Of a stretch of DNA of 64,000 bases, positions 9,448 to 17,574 are shown in pieces. A program made the position numbers and the translations under genes. Positions within the stretch are counted from its first letter, which is position 1. The number at the start of each line of letters is the position of its first letter. Source of the stretch: Pseudomonas entomophila L48 (GTDB taxonomy: Bacteria > Pseudomonadota > Gammaproteobacteria > Pseudomonadales > Pseudomonadaceae); NCBI RefSeq assembly GCF_000026105.1, contig NC_008027.1, positions 1,442,001 to 1,506,000 on the forward strand. The letters are read 5' to 3'. The notes under the pieces are model-generated. The model was given only the letters and a program-made list of their open reading frames with translations. It was not told the DNA's origin and searched no databases.

Positions 9448-10650
9448 ATGACTTCCGTGTGGCGGACCAGCGGGTGGGTGTTACTGGGGGCGGCGCTGAT
9501 CCTGGCGTTGTCACTGGGTGTGCGGCATGGTTTCGGCCTGTTCCTGGCGCCGATGAGTGCCGACTTTGGCTGGGGGCGTGGCGTATTCGCCTTTGCCATC
9601 GCCTTGCAGAACCTGATCTGGGGTCTCGCCCAGCCATTCTCCGGGGCCCTTGCCGACCGCCTTGGCGCGGCGAAGGTAGTGATCATCGGCGGTATTCTCT
9701 ATGCTGCTGGGCTGTTGCTGATGGCCGTGTCCGACTCGCCTTGGTCGCTGTCCCTGAGCGCCGGCCTGCTGATCGGTATCGGCCTGTCCGGCACTTCATT
9801 TTCGGTGATTCTCGGTGTGGTGGGGCGCGCGGTGGCGCCGGAAAAGCGCAGCATGGCCATGGGGATCGCCAGCGCGGCGGGGTCGTTCGGCCAGTTCGCC
9901 ATGTTGCCGGGTACCCAGGGGCTGATCCAGTGGTTGGGCTGGTCGGCGGCCCTGCTGGTGCTGGGCTTGCTGGTGGCGTTGATCGTGCCGTTCGTCAGCC
10001 TGCTGCGTGATCGTCCGCTGCCCAGCCAGGGTGTTGAGCAGACCCTTGGCCAGGCGCTGCGCGAGGCCTGCACGCATTCCGGTTTCTGGTTGCTGGCCCT
10101 GGGCTTCTTCGTCTGTGGTTTCCAGGTGGTGTTCATCGGGGTGCACCTGCCGGCCTACCTGGTCGACCAGCACCTGGCGGCGACCACTGGCACCACGGTG
10201 CTGGCGCTGGTGGGGTTGTTCAATATCGTCGGTACCTACACGGCGGGCTGGCTCGGCGGGCGCATGTCCAAGCCGCGCCTGCTGACGGGGCTTTATTTGC
10301 TGCGTGCGGTGGTGATCGTGCTGTTCCTCTGGGCACCGGTCACTCAGTTCAGCGCCTACTTGTTCGGTATCGCCATGGGCCTGCTGTGGTTGTCCACGGT
10401 GCCGTTGACCAATGGCACCGTGGCCACGCTGTTTGGTGTGCGCAACCTGTCCATGTTGGGCGGCATCGTGTTCCTGTTCCATCAGTTGGGCGCGTTCCTG
10501 GGCGGCTGGTTGGGGGGCGTGGTGTATGACCGGACTGGCAACTACGACCTGGTCTGGCAGATCTCGATATTGCTCAGCTTGCTGGCGGCCGCTTTGAATT
10601 GGCCGGTGCGCGAGCGCCCGGTGGCGCGCTTGCAGGCCCAGGCGGTATGA
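9448..10650 (+). CDS. MFS transporter
   Basis: 400-residue protein with about 12 hydrophobic helices and the loop 2-3 motif GALADRLGAAKV (G-x-x-x-D-R-x-G form). An in-frame GTG lies 18 bp upstream, but the ATG at 9448 has GGAG about 10 bases before it. It resembles the oxalate/formate antiporter-like and monocarboxylate-type MFS groups, but the substrate is unknown. The upstream MarR gene and shared palindromes suggest inducible export or uptake. A 40-codon membrane peptide gene overlaps its stop as ATGA. Confidence 0.87.
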   Translation: MTSVWRTSGWVLLGAALILALSLGVRHGFGLFLAPMSADFGWGRGVFAFAIALQNLIWGLAQPFSGALADRLGAAKVVIIGGILYAAGLLLMAVSDSPWSLSLSAGLLIGIGLSGTSFSVILGVVGRAVAPEKRSMAMGIASAAGSFGQFAMLPGTQGLIQWLGWSAALLVLGLLVALIVPFVSLLRDRPLPSQGVEQTLGQALREACTHSGFWLLALGFFVCGFQVVFIGVHLPAYLVDQHLAATTGTTVLALVGLFNIVGTYTAGWLGGRMSKPRLLTGLYLLRAVVIVLFLWAPVTQFSAYLFGIAMGLLWLSTVPLTNGTVATLFGVRNLSMLGGIVFLFHQLGAFLGGWLGGVVYDRTGNYDLVWQISILLSLLAAALNWPVRERPVARLQAQAV

Positions 10651-10769
10651 ACCGTTTGCTGGGGCGGGCACTGCTGGCCCTTGCCGCGCTGCTGGTGTTG
10701 GCCTTGGTCTGGTGGGGCTGGCAGAAGGGCGGGTTGGCGTTGATGCAGTTGGGCATGAGCCTGTGTTAG
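10647..10769 (+). CDS. 40-residue single-helix membrane peptide
   Basis: Short reading frame starting at the ATG that overlaps the MFS stop codon (ATGA, 10647-10650) and ending in TAG at 10767. The product has a short basic start (MNRLLGR), about 18 hydrophobic residues rich in Leu/Ala/Val, then WWGWQKGG and a Cys at the end. Coupling to the transporter suggests a small subunit or modulator, but this is inferred from position alone. The frame has the GC-rich codon use of its neighbours. Confidence 0.6.
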   Translation: MNRLLGRALLALAALLVLALVWWGWQKGGLALMQLGMSLC

Positions 10770-10812
10770 GCGCTACCCTGCACCTTCAGGGATTGTCTTG
10801 CAGGAGAACTTC

Positions 10813-11367
10813 ATGATGCGTGCATGCTGGCTGACGATACCCGTGCTGGCCCTGATGGCCGCCACCTCGAGCTGGGCGGCGGATTGCCCGGCACTGCTCC
10901 AGGGCAGCCTGCCAGAGTTGCGGGGCAAGGAGCAGATCGACTTGTGCGAGCGCTTTGCCGGCAAGCCGCTGGTGGTGATCAACACTGCCAGCTATTGCGG
11001 GTTTGCCCCGCAGTTCGAGGGGCTCGAGGCGACGTACAAGGATTACCACGGCAAAGGGCTGGAAATGCTCGGGGTGCCGTCCAACGATTTCAAGCAGGAA
11101 GATGCCGATAGCGACAAGACGGCCAAGGTCTGTTACGCCAATTATGGTGTGACCTTTACCATGACCAAGGCGCAGCCGGTGCGGGGTAAGGATGCGATTC
11201 CGTTGTTCGTCGAGTTGGCTCGGCAGAGCAGTGCGCCTAAGTGGAATTTCTACAAGTATGTGGTGGATCGGCGGGGGAAGGTGATTGGGAGTTTTTCCAG
11301 TTTGACCAAGCCGGATGATCCGGCGTTCAGGGCGGCCATCGAGAAGGCGATCGCTTCGCCGCTTTGA
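10813..11367 (+). CDS. glutathione peroxidase-family protein, exported
   Basis: 184 residues. An N-terminal hydrophobic signal ([22 protein letters not shown]) predicts export to the periplasm. The peroxidase motif NTASYCGF has Cys62 at the peroxidatic position, a cysteine and not selenocysteine. The family also has a conserved Gln and Trp, here plausibly in [21 protein letters not shown], and WNFYKY(V)VD(R)xG is well conserved. It reduces peroxides with thiols, often thioredoxin. AGGAG lies 6 bases before the start. It is not overlapped by neighbours and probably has its own promoter. Confidence 0.9.
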   Translation: MMRACWLTIPVLALMAATSSWAADCPALLQGSLPELRGKEQIDLCERFAGKPLVVINTASYCGFAPQFEGLEATYKDYHGKGLEMLGVPSNDFKQEDADSDKTAKVCYANYGVTFTMTKAQPVRGKDAIPLFVELARQSSAPKWNFYKYVVDRRGKVIGSFSSLTKPDDPAFRAAIEKAIASPL

Positions 11368-11412
11368 TTGTTTGGCTGTTTGGCTGTTTGGCTGTTTGGG
11401 TTTTGGGCTTGT

Positions 11413-12204
11413 TGAGCATATCCATTGGCGATGGCGACGCTGAGTCACCTTTCCGCCCTTACGGCGGGTTACTTTGGTCTTGGCCAAAGTAACCAAAGCC
11501 GCTCGCTCCATCATACGGCCCCTACGCTACGCTTCGGGGTCCCTTCGCTCCGGCGCCTTCCGGGCCCGCGCGGCCTACGACTTGCTGCGCAAGTCTACAT
11601 CTCGCGCCTTCGGCTAACGCCGAAGGGTGCTGCGCACCTGGCCCTCCAGACGCCTGCGCTCAGCCTCCTGAAGTCGCGAAGTTACGGGCGGCGCCTGGGC
11701 AGGCGCAGCTGTCGCTAGTTGTTTATTCGTGACCTCAAGTACGCATTCGCCGGCAAAGCCGGCTCCTACCGGACGGTGCACGCCGCTCCATTGTAGGAGC
11801 CGGCTTTGCCGGCGAACCAATGGTACAAACACCCCATCCATTGCAGCATTACGTAGCTATCAAGCTCTTTGCTCTTTGCTCTTTACTTCTGCGAGCGCGT
11901 AGCGCCTCGCCCGGCTTTTGATCTTGATGCGCGGTAGTCCAGGCGCCGCCCATTGCGACTTCAGGAGGCCGAGCGGAGTTCTTGCGTAGTGGGGCGACGG
12001 CCATGGATGGCCGTCGAGCGCTGCGCCCCAGGATGGGGCGTTCAGCGCGGTACCCACGGGAGCAACAAAGGCATGAGGGGATCCCGCAGTGCGCGGGACG
12101 GATGATGGAGCAAGCGGTTTTGGTTACTTTGGCCAAGACCAAAGTAACCCGCCGTAAGGGCGGAAAGGTGAATCAGCGTCTCCATCGCCAATGGATATGC
12201 TCAC
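11413..12204. repeat. composite inverted-repeat intergenic element, about 0.8 kb
   Basis: Arms of about 100 bp at 11413-11514 and 12101-12204 are near-perfect reverse complements. Each contains CCGCCCTTACGGCGGGTTAC or its complement, the TTTGGTCTTGGCCAAAG hairpin, and CATATCCATTGGCGATGG. A second, inner inverted pair holds CTCCTGAAGTCGC and GGCGGCGCCTGG (about 11668-11702) against its complement near 11940-11970. A REP pair sits in the middle. No convincing protein-coding frame fills it. Similar long palindromic intergenic repeats are known in P. putida-type genomes, from recollection only. Confidence 0.75.
11745..11817. repeat. REP pair inside the inverted-repeat element
   Basis: Two inverted copies of TTCGCCGGCAAAGCCGGCTCC face each other across about 20 bp. 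This is the same family as the copies near 7604, 50704 and 60182. Confidence 0.85.
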
Positions 12205-12240
12205 AAACCTCCAAACCCACACTCTGAAAGCCGAAGCCCC

Positions 12241-12501
12241 TCAACGCAAATCCACCGTCAACGCCACCAACCGAACCACCACCGGCCGCACCACCAGCAC
12301 ACAGGCAAACGCCACCGGCATCGCCAGCTGATAAGCCTTGAGCACACTCCCCAGGTAATCGCCATCGACCCCGCCGTTGGCCGCCGTGATCACAAAGCAC
12401 ATCAACATCGCCATGATCGCCGACATGTAGAAGGCGAACACATAGGGCATGGCCCCCGGCCGCAGCTTGCGCCGGCTACGTGGTGCAGACAGTTCGTTCA
12501 T
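12241..12501 (-). CDS. DUF2798 family small membrane protein
   Basis: 86 residues with two hydrophobic helices (about residues 20-40 and 57-80), as in the DUF2798 family. The sequence begins MNELSAPRSRRKLRPGAMP, a short basic N-terminus, then the first helix YVFAFYMSAIMAMLMCFVIT. An earlier in-frame start would add 13 unlikely residues. The family has no known activity. It is divergent from the LysR gene at 12618, so the 116-bp gap may carry both promoters and the LysR protein may control this gene. Confidence 0.8.
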   Translation of the reverse strand: MNELSAPRSRRKLRPGAMPYVFAFYMSAIMAMLMCFVITAANGGVDGDYLGSVLKAYQLAMPVAFACVLVVRPVVVRLVALTVDLR

Positions 12502-12617
12502 GGAAACCCCGTTCGATTGAGTGGAGGCGCAGGTTAGCAATGGCCGCCCGGCCCGCTGTAGACCTCGTTCGATGAGTTCTTTATAAAGAAAATCTTACGA
12601 ATGCTCAGGAAAAAGCG

Positions 12618-13550
12618 ATGGACCTGCTCAACGCTATCCGTAGCTTCATCAAGGTGGTCGAGGCCGGCAGCATCGCAGGCGGTGCCCGTGCGCTCGGGAT
12701 CAGCCCGGCCGCGGTCAGCCAGACGCTGGCCCGGCTCGAGACGCACCTGCAGGCCCGCCTGCTGTCGCGCACCACCCGCAGTATGGCCTTGACCGCCGCT
12801 GGCAGCCTCTACTATGAGCGCGTCCGTGAAATCGATCGCGACCTCGCAAGGGCCGAACAGGCATTGAGCACGCCCGACAGCGAGCCCCAAGGTCGCCTGT
12901 GCATCGCATCGACCTCGGCATTTGGTCGACACATACTGGCGCCAATGATTCCGGCCTTTGCCGCACGCTATCCGCAGCTTTCAATAGAGTTGGTAACGAC
13001 TGATCGCAAGGTCAACCACGCCCGCGAGGATGTCGATGTCAGCCTGCGCATCACGCCGCAGCTGGAGGACAACCTGCTGGCCCGGCACATCGCACGCATT
13101 CCCTTCATCTGCTGCGCATCGCCCGGCTACCTGGCCAGTGCCGGCTGGCCGGACAGCCCCGAAGCCTTGCGCGATCACCGATGCCTGGTGTTCCGCTACC
13201 CCGTGGACGGGCGCTTCCTGCCCTGGGGTTTCGTACGTGATGGACTGCGCTTCGAAGCGCCCTTCGGCCCGGTGCTGATCAGTGACGATATCGACGCCCT
13301 GACCCAGATGGCCCTGAACGACGGCGGCATCACCCGCCTGGCCGAGTTCATCGTTCGCCCGCACCTGGATGCCGGTCGCCTGGTGCCATTGTTCGAATTC
13401 AGTGCGCTCAGCCAACAGGCCTATGCCCAGACCGAACCCATGGATGTGTACCTGTGCCTGGCCGATCGCCACGCAATGACGATCAAGGTCCGAGCGTTCA
13501 TGGCGTACCTGGAGCAACAGCTCGGCGATACCTGGCGCGTGCAGGCATGA
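12618..13550 (+). CDS. LysR family transcriptional regulator
   Basis: 310 residues. The N-terminal helix-turn-helix (residues 1-60, including AGSIAGGARALGISPAAVSQTLARLE) is followed by a substrate-binding domain with TSAFGRHILAPMIPAFAARYPQL. This architecture belongs to the common group of LysR regulators that act on divergent genes. The divergent partner is the DUF2798 gene. The inducer is unknown. A bidirectional terminator hairpin follows the stop directly. Confidence 0.92.
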   Translation: MDLLNAIRSFIKVVEAGSIAGGARALGISPAAVSQTLARLETHLQARLLSRTTRSMALTAAGSLYYERVREIDRDLARAEQALSTPDSEPQGRLCIASTSAFGRHILAPMIPAFAARYPQLSIELVTTDRKVNHAREDVDVSLRITPQLEDNLLARHIARIPFICCASPGYLASAGWPDSPEALRDHRCLVFRYPVDGRFLPWGFVRDGLRFEAPFGPVLISDDIDALTQMALNDGGITRLAEFIVRPHLDAGRLVPLFEFSALSQQAYAQTEPMDVYLCLADRHAMTIKVRAFMAYLEQQLGDTWRVQA

Positions 13551-13575
13551 AAAAACCGCCCGAAGGCGGCTTTTT
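13550..13575. terminator. bidirectional intrinsic terminator between lysR and fadL
   Basis: A-run, CCGCC stem, CGAA loop, GGCGG stem, T-run (AAAAACCGCC...GGCGGCTTTTT). It is symmetric and serves both convergent genes. Confidence 0.88.
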
Positions 13576-13592
13576 CATGCAGCGCGAGCGAA

Positions 13593-14855
13593 TCAGAAGC
13601 GGTAGGTGAGGGAAGCACCGAGGCCGTGAGCGCTGTTTTCGTACTTGGCCTGGTAAGTACCCTTGGTCGGGCTTGCCAGGTTGACCTTGGTGTCTTCTTC
13701 CCACAGGTAGGAGTAAGCCACGTCGATGGTCATGTCGTCGTTCGGGCTCCAGCCGGCACCCAGGCTGAAGATCTTGCGATCGCCAGTAGGGATGCGTGGT
13801 GAACGATCCTGGTTGTTGGTCGGCGACTGGTCAACGGAGAAGCCCGTGCGCAGGGTCCACTCCTTGTTCACCTTGTACGAGGCACCGATGGCGCCAGCCC
13901 AGGTGTCGTGCCAGTTCTGTTCTTCGGTGATGGTGCCGAACTGTGCGCGCAGCGCTGCCGGAACATCGTTGTTCACCGTGATGTCCTTCAGGCGGCTCCA
14001 GCGCGTCCAGGTGGTGCCTGCGTACAGGGTCCACTGGTCGTCGAGCTCGTGGGTCACCGAGAAGTCCACCGACTCAGGGGTCTTGATCTTCAGGTCGGCA
14101 TCGAACTTGCTGCCGCTGTAGGGACCGATGAGCGCGTTGTTGACCTTGGTCTTGCCTTCGAGCTTGTAGTCCACCATAGAGTGGTAGGTCAGGCCGAGGC
14201 GGGTGTGATCGGTGGCCTGTACCAGGATACCGATGTTGTAGCCGACCGCAGTGTCATCGCCCTTGATCTTCACTTCACCATCATTGCGACCAGGGGTGCG
14301 CGGGTTGATGGTGTTCGAGCTCAGCTCGCCCTTGATGCGGTTGATGGTCGGACCGAAGCCGATCGAAACCTTGTCGTTGAAGGCGTAGCTGACGGTGGGC
14401 TGGAAGGTGACCACTTCGACGTGGCTCTTCTTGCCCCAGTAACGTGCGGCGTCTCCACTGCCGTAGTCGGTCACCAGGCCGAACGGAACGTACACACCGA
14501 AGCCGACGCTCCAGTTGTTGTCCAGCGGCTTGACGTAGTAGCCCATCGGCACCCCGACCAGCGGAACCATGTCACCATCGGTTTCCCCCCCGAGGTTGCT
14601 TCCACGGCCCGAAATATCGGATTTGGCAATGATGGCTGCGCCACCCACGGTGATTTGCTCGCGCTTGAGGCGCGACATGCCCGCCGGGTTTCCAAAGACC
14701 GTACTGGCATCATCGGCAGATGAAGAACGACCCGCGAAACCTGTCCCCATACCGCTGACACTCTGTTCGTTCAGCGCGAAACCGCTGGCAAGCAGGTGGC
14801 TGGAAGCGAGGGCAACGGCAATACCGAGGGAGGTTTTGAGCATTGCTTTTTTCAT
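13593..14855 (-). CDS. fadL: FadL/OmpP1/TodX family outer-membrane transporter
   Basis: 420 residues. The start is the ATG at 14855 (MKKAMLKTS) with AAGGAG in range; the frame is open further upstream but without a plausible start. It has a signal peptide (cut after HLLA/SG), the N-terminal hatch sequence SGFALNEQSVSGMGTGFAGRSSSADDASTVFGNPAGMSRL typical of FadL in several short blocks, and a C-terminal Phe (LTYRF) for beta-barrel assembly. It forms a 14-stranded barrel that takes up long-chain fatty acids or other hydrophobic compounds by lateral diffusion. Confidence 0.93.
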   Translation of the reverse strand: MKKAMLKTSLGIAVALASSHLLASGFALNEQSVSGMGTGFAGRSSSADDASTVFGNPAGMSRLKREQITVGGAAIIAKSDISGRGSNLGGETDGDMVPLVGVPMGYYVKPLDNNWSVGFGVYVPFGLVTDYGSGDAARYWGKKSHVEVVTFQPTVSYAFNDKVSIGFGPTINRIKGELSSNTINPRTPGRNDGEVKIKGDDTAVGYNIGILVQATDHTRLGLTYHSMVDYKLEGKTKVNNALIGPYSGSKFDADLKIKTPESVDFSVTHELDDQWTLYAGTTWTRWSRLKDITVNNDVPAALRAQFGTITEEQNWHDTWAGAIGASYKVNKEWTLRTGFSVDQSPTNNQDRSPRIPTGDRKIFSLGAGWSPNDDMTIDVAYSYLWEEDTKVNLASPTKGTYQAKYENSAHGLGASLTYRF

Positions 14856-15001
14856 TATTAGAAACTCCTTGGGATCTCCGGGGCGAAAAGCTACCAACAA
14901 ATCTCGCTCCACGCTATAGCCTGTAACACAGGAGATAGAGCGGTTTTGTAGGACAATCCGACCAAAATTGCCTTTTTTCCGGTTTTCCAGGGAGGTGAGG
15001 C

Positions 15002-15484
15002 TCAGGATGTCTGGGCCAGCATCGGGTCGATGCAGTGGTGCCAGGCGAGGGCGAAATCGCGCAGCCGCCCTTGAGGGTTGAAAGTCTGTCGCCAGATTCT
15101 CGCCAGCCCCAACAGGTCGTCGGCGGGCGGCAGGGGGGAGGCTTGCTCTTCGATCAGCATCCAGGCGATTGCCGTGGCGTAGCGCAGGTTGACGGTCAGC
15201 TCCAGGTGCGGGCCGCCGAGGAAGGCGTGCTGGCTCGCCAGGCCGCGGACCAGGCTGGCGAGTTCGGGGTCGCGGGCGAGAAAGTCGTCCCACACCGATT
15301 GATGGCGCTGTTCACCGATGCGGTACAAGCCATGGCCACGGCGATCATGCAGTGCCGAGCCTAGCGCCGACTGGCTTGCGGCAACGCCCAGTAACAAAGC
15401 TTCGGCGCTTTCGGAGTGGCGGTTCAGGTAGATCAGGGTTGGCCGGATCACATACCGGCTCAACTCGGTCGCAGCGATGCCCAT
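15002..15484 (-). CDS. conserved hypothetical protein
   Basis: 160 residues, soluble, with no signal peptide or membrane helix. I recognise no domain. The sequence is rich in Leu, Ala and Arg and probably all helical. It lies upstream of fadL on the same strand with a 146-bp gap that is AT-rich and likely holds the fadL promoter, so cotranscription is uncertain. Codon use matches real genes and the opposite frame does not give a better candidate. Confidence 0.7.
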   Translation of the reverse strand: MGIAATELSRYVIRPTLIYLNRHSESAEALLLGVAASQSALGSALHDRRGHGLYRIGEQRHQSVWDDFLARDPELASLVRGLASQHAFLGGPHLELTVNLRYATAIAWMLIEEQASPLPPADDLLGLARIWRQTFNPQGRLRDFALAWHHCIDPMLAQTS

Positions 15485-15744
15485 GATGCCCTCGCCCAGG
15501 ATGCCCTTGTTATGGAAAGGGCCGACGGGCGCTGGAGCTTGGCAGCTGGTGATTGGTCAGGCCCGCCGGAAGCGACCAAGGCCGCTCGAGTTGAAGTGTA
15601 GTGTGATAATCGTGGTGTAAAGGGCTGTTTTTAAATCGATTGCTGCCTGAGGGTGCGGGGCATATGCCCGCAGGCAATTAAGCCAGGCACCTTCAGGCAG
15701 TTTGGCGGGGCATGTATTCATGGGGTGAATCTGCCGCCATTCGT

Positions 15745-15969
15745 TCATGCGGTCAGCGATTGGCGGGTGCGCTCGATCACGGCCTGGAGCGGTTCAGCCC
15801 GGGTGTATTGGTCCGGGTAGAGGCGCTCGGAGTGACAGGCGATGCCATGTTCATCGACCAGGGTGAAGCTGAAGCTGCCCTTGCGTGGGGCAACGATAAG
15901 GCACTTCAGGGGAGCGAAGGCTTTGGAAAGGGTGCCGAAGGCAACCTGGATCTGTTGATGGTTACTCAT
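15745..15969 (-). CDS. small conserved hypothetical protein
   Basis: 74 residues starting MSNHQQIQVAFGTLS; AGGAAC is 9-10 bases upstream of the ATG at 15969. The middle VAPRKGSFSFTLVDEHGIACHSERLYPDQY reads as alternating strands, and the end EPLQAVIERTRQSL as a helix. No family is recognised. The short 5' extension to 16014 was rejected because it lacks a ribosome site. Confidence 0.65.
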   Translation of the reverse strand: MSNHQQIQVAFGTLSKAFAPLKCLIVAPRKGSFSFTLVDEHGIACHSERLYPDQYTRAEPLQAVIERTRQSLTA

Positions 15970-16898
15970 ATTGTTGGATGTTCCTGCGTAAGACACGGCT
16001 TTTGATCCGTGCACAATAGAAACGTTCCAGTGACATCTTTATTAAGGAGATGCAGAACCTGACTGGAACAGGGCAGCCAGAGGGGCGCATGCAATAGGTG
16101 GCGCTGGGCTGACTGGTAGGTACGACAGAAGGCAGGCAGCACACCGGGGCCAGGGTTCGAGGCGCCGGGGAAGATCCTGATCAATCTGAAACGTGATTCG
16201 TGCTTGAGCAGCTTGAGCCGCCGAGTGAATCATCGAATGGGCCGGTCCTGATGGGGCAGCGTTGGGCTGCGAGGACTGAATGGCCAGAATTGACTTTCAG
16301 CTGGGTACTAACAGGGCGCAACCCTACACGAATGATTCAGGGGTTGCAAGTTTTTGATGTTTATTGCGCGAAGCCGAACATTATGTCCCTTCCAGCGGCT
16401 GCTGTGAAGAGGGGCGAATACCCCGGTAATCCCTCGAATGTGCCGATTTCGTGCATCGGCGTGCCGTTTGATGGTGCACTTGTACACATTCGGGCGAGGA
16501 CTTGTAACCCCCTTGCAACAGGTTGTGGATGACTCGCCAATGCCTTGACTGGGGGCTTAAGTCAATGAAAAAAAACACTAATTTTTGCTGGTGAAAAAAT
16601 CGACAGTTTGACTGAAAGCCCCATTTCACAGGGGTTTGCGGGCTGTGTAGAGTGGTTGTCCACCGAGTTATCCACAGCTTCTGTGGATTGTCCCGTGCGC
16701 TTGCTCTAGGACGGGCGTGCCAGCAGTTTCATGAACTGTCCGACAATCGGGTTCCATGCTGGAAGTCGCACGTGGGCAGCTGTAAAACGTCAAGAAAAAA
16801 ACATTGATTATTTTTCTGCGTGGCCAAAAGTCGAGCACGTCACGAACGTGAAAAAGGAGTAGAGTGGCGCGCCTCACGAGTCACCATCGCTGTCGGTC
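15970..16898. other. 929-bp AT-richer region without a convincing gene
   Basis: No frame here has both a ribosome site and codon use like the neighbours. It contains A-runs and T-runs near 16565-16605 and 16790-16820. A DnaA-box-like TTATCCACA at 16668 is embedded in the inverted repeat ATCCACAG-ctt-CTGTGGAT (16670-16688). The last 100 bp probably hold the promoter of the Sel1-type gene (AAAGGAG at 16853-16859). Confidence 0.4.
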
Positions 16899-17318
16899 AT
16901 GAAGCTTCGCGGTAAACACCTCGCCAGTCCTGCTGCATCCCCTGTGCTGCCCTCCCCAAAACAGTTTTCCCTGAAAGTGGCCTTGTGGCTGCTCGACAAC
17001 CCGCGTCTTGGCGACAAGCCCAGCGTCAAGCACCTGGCCGGGCGCATGCTCAAGCAGCCGGCGCGCCAGGGCGTGGTGGTGGCCCAGAGCCGTCTGGGGC
17101 AGATGCTTTGCCGTGACTGTGGCAATGCCCGGGACCGGCGTATCGGCCATGAACTGTTGCGCCAGGCCGCGCGTGCCGGTGACCGCCGTGCGCAACTGGA
17201 ATACGGCCGGTTGTGCCAGGCGCAGGCGCCTGAGCAGGCCCGTTACTGGCTGGAGCTGGCGGCGGGGCAGGGTTCTCAAGAGGCACGGCGGTTGTTGCGC
17301 CAATGGTTCGGCTGCTAG
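16899..17318 (+). CDS. Sel1-repeat-like protein
   Basis: 139 residues. The C-terminal two thirds carry Sel1/TPR-like helical pairs (AQSRLGQMLCRDCGNARD, HELLRQAARAGDRRAQLEYGRLCQ, ARYWLELAAGQGSQEARRLL). The repeats are scaffolds for protein binding. There is no signal peptide, so it is probably cytoplasmic. The upstream start was taken at the ATG at 16899; an AAAGGAG stretch further up at 16853 is too far to serve it, so the ribosome site is weak. Confidence 0.75.
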   Translation: MKLRGKHLASPAASPVLPSPKQFSLKVALWLLDNPRLGDKPSVKHLAGRMLKQPARQGVVVAQSRLGQMLCRDCGNARDRRIGHELLRQAARAGDRRAQLEYGRLCQAQAPEQARYWLELAAGQGSQEARRLLRQWFGC

Positions 17319-17351
17319 CTGTTGTATTGATGGTCGGGATTACGCGTTCCT

Positions 17352-17473
17352 CTGTAGGAGCGGCCTTGTGTCGCGAATGGGCCGCATGGCGGCCCCGGCG
17401 ATCTTTGCGTCAACACTGTAATCCCGGGGGGCTGCTACGCAGCCCTTTCGCGACACAAGGCCGCTCCCACAGG
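17352..17473. repeat. REP pair of the GTAGGAGCGGCCTTGTGTCGCGA type
   Basis: Two inverted copies of TGTAGGAGCGGCCTTGTGTC, facing each other around a GC-rich centre, lie between the Sel1-type gene and rmuC. The same family occurs at 25291 and 51444. Confidence 0.88.
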
Positions 17474-17574
17474 GAATGCGCATGGCTTGAGATTCTCGCT
17501 GGGCGCTGAACAGGCAACCCTGCCAGCAGGCTGATAAGCTGCGCAGCAATCGTCAACGTTGGATCGGGGTAAGC

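Noticed and set aside
11425..11718. Frames inside the inverted-repeat element
   Set aside because: They follow the repeat arms and hairpins, carry no ribosome site and no family signature.
16200..16532. 110-codon frame in the long gap
   Set aside because: No ribosome site, and codon use unlike the neighbours; no recognisable domain.
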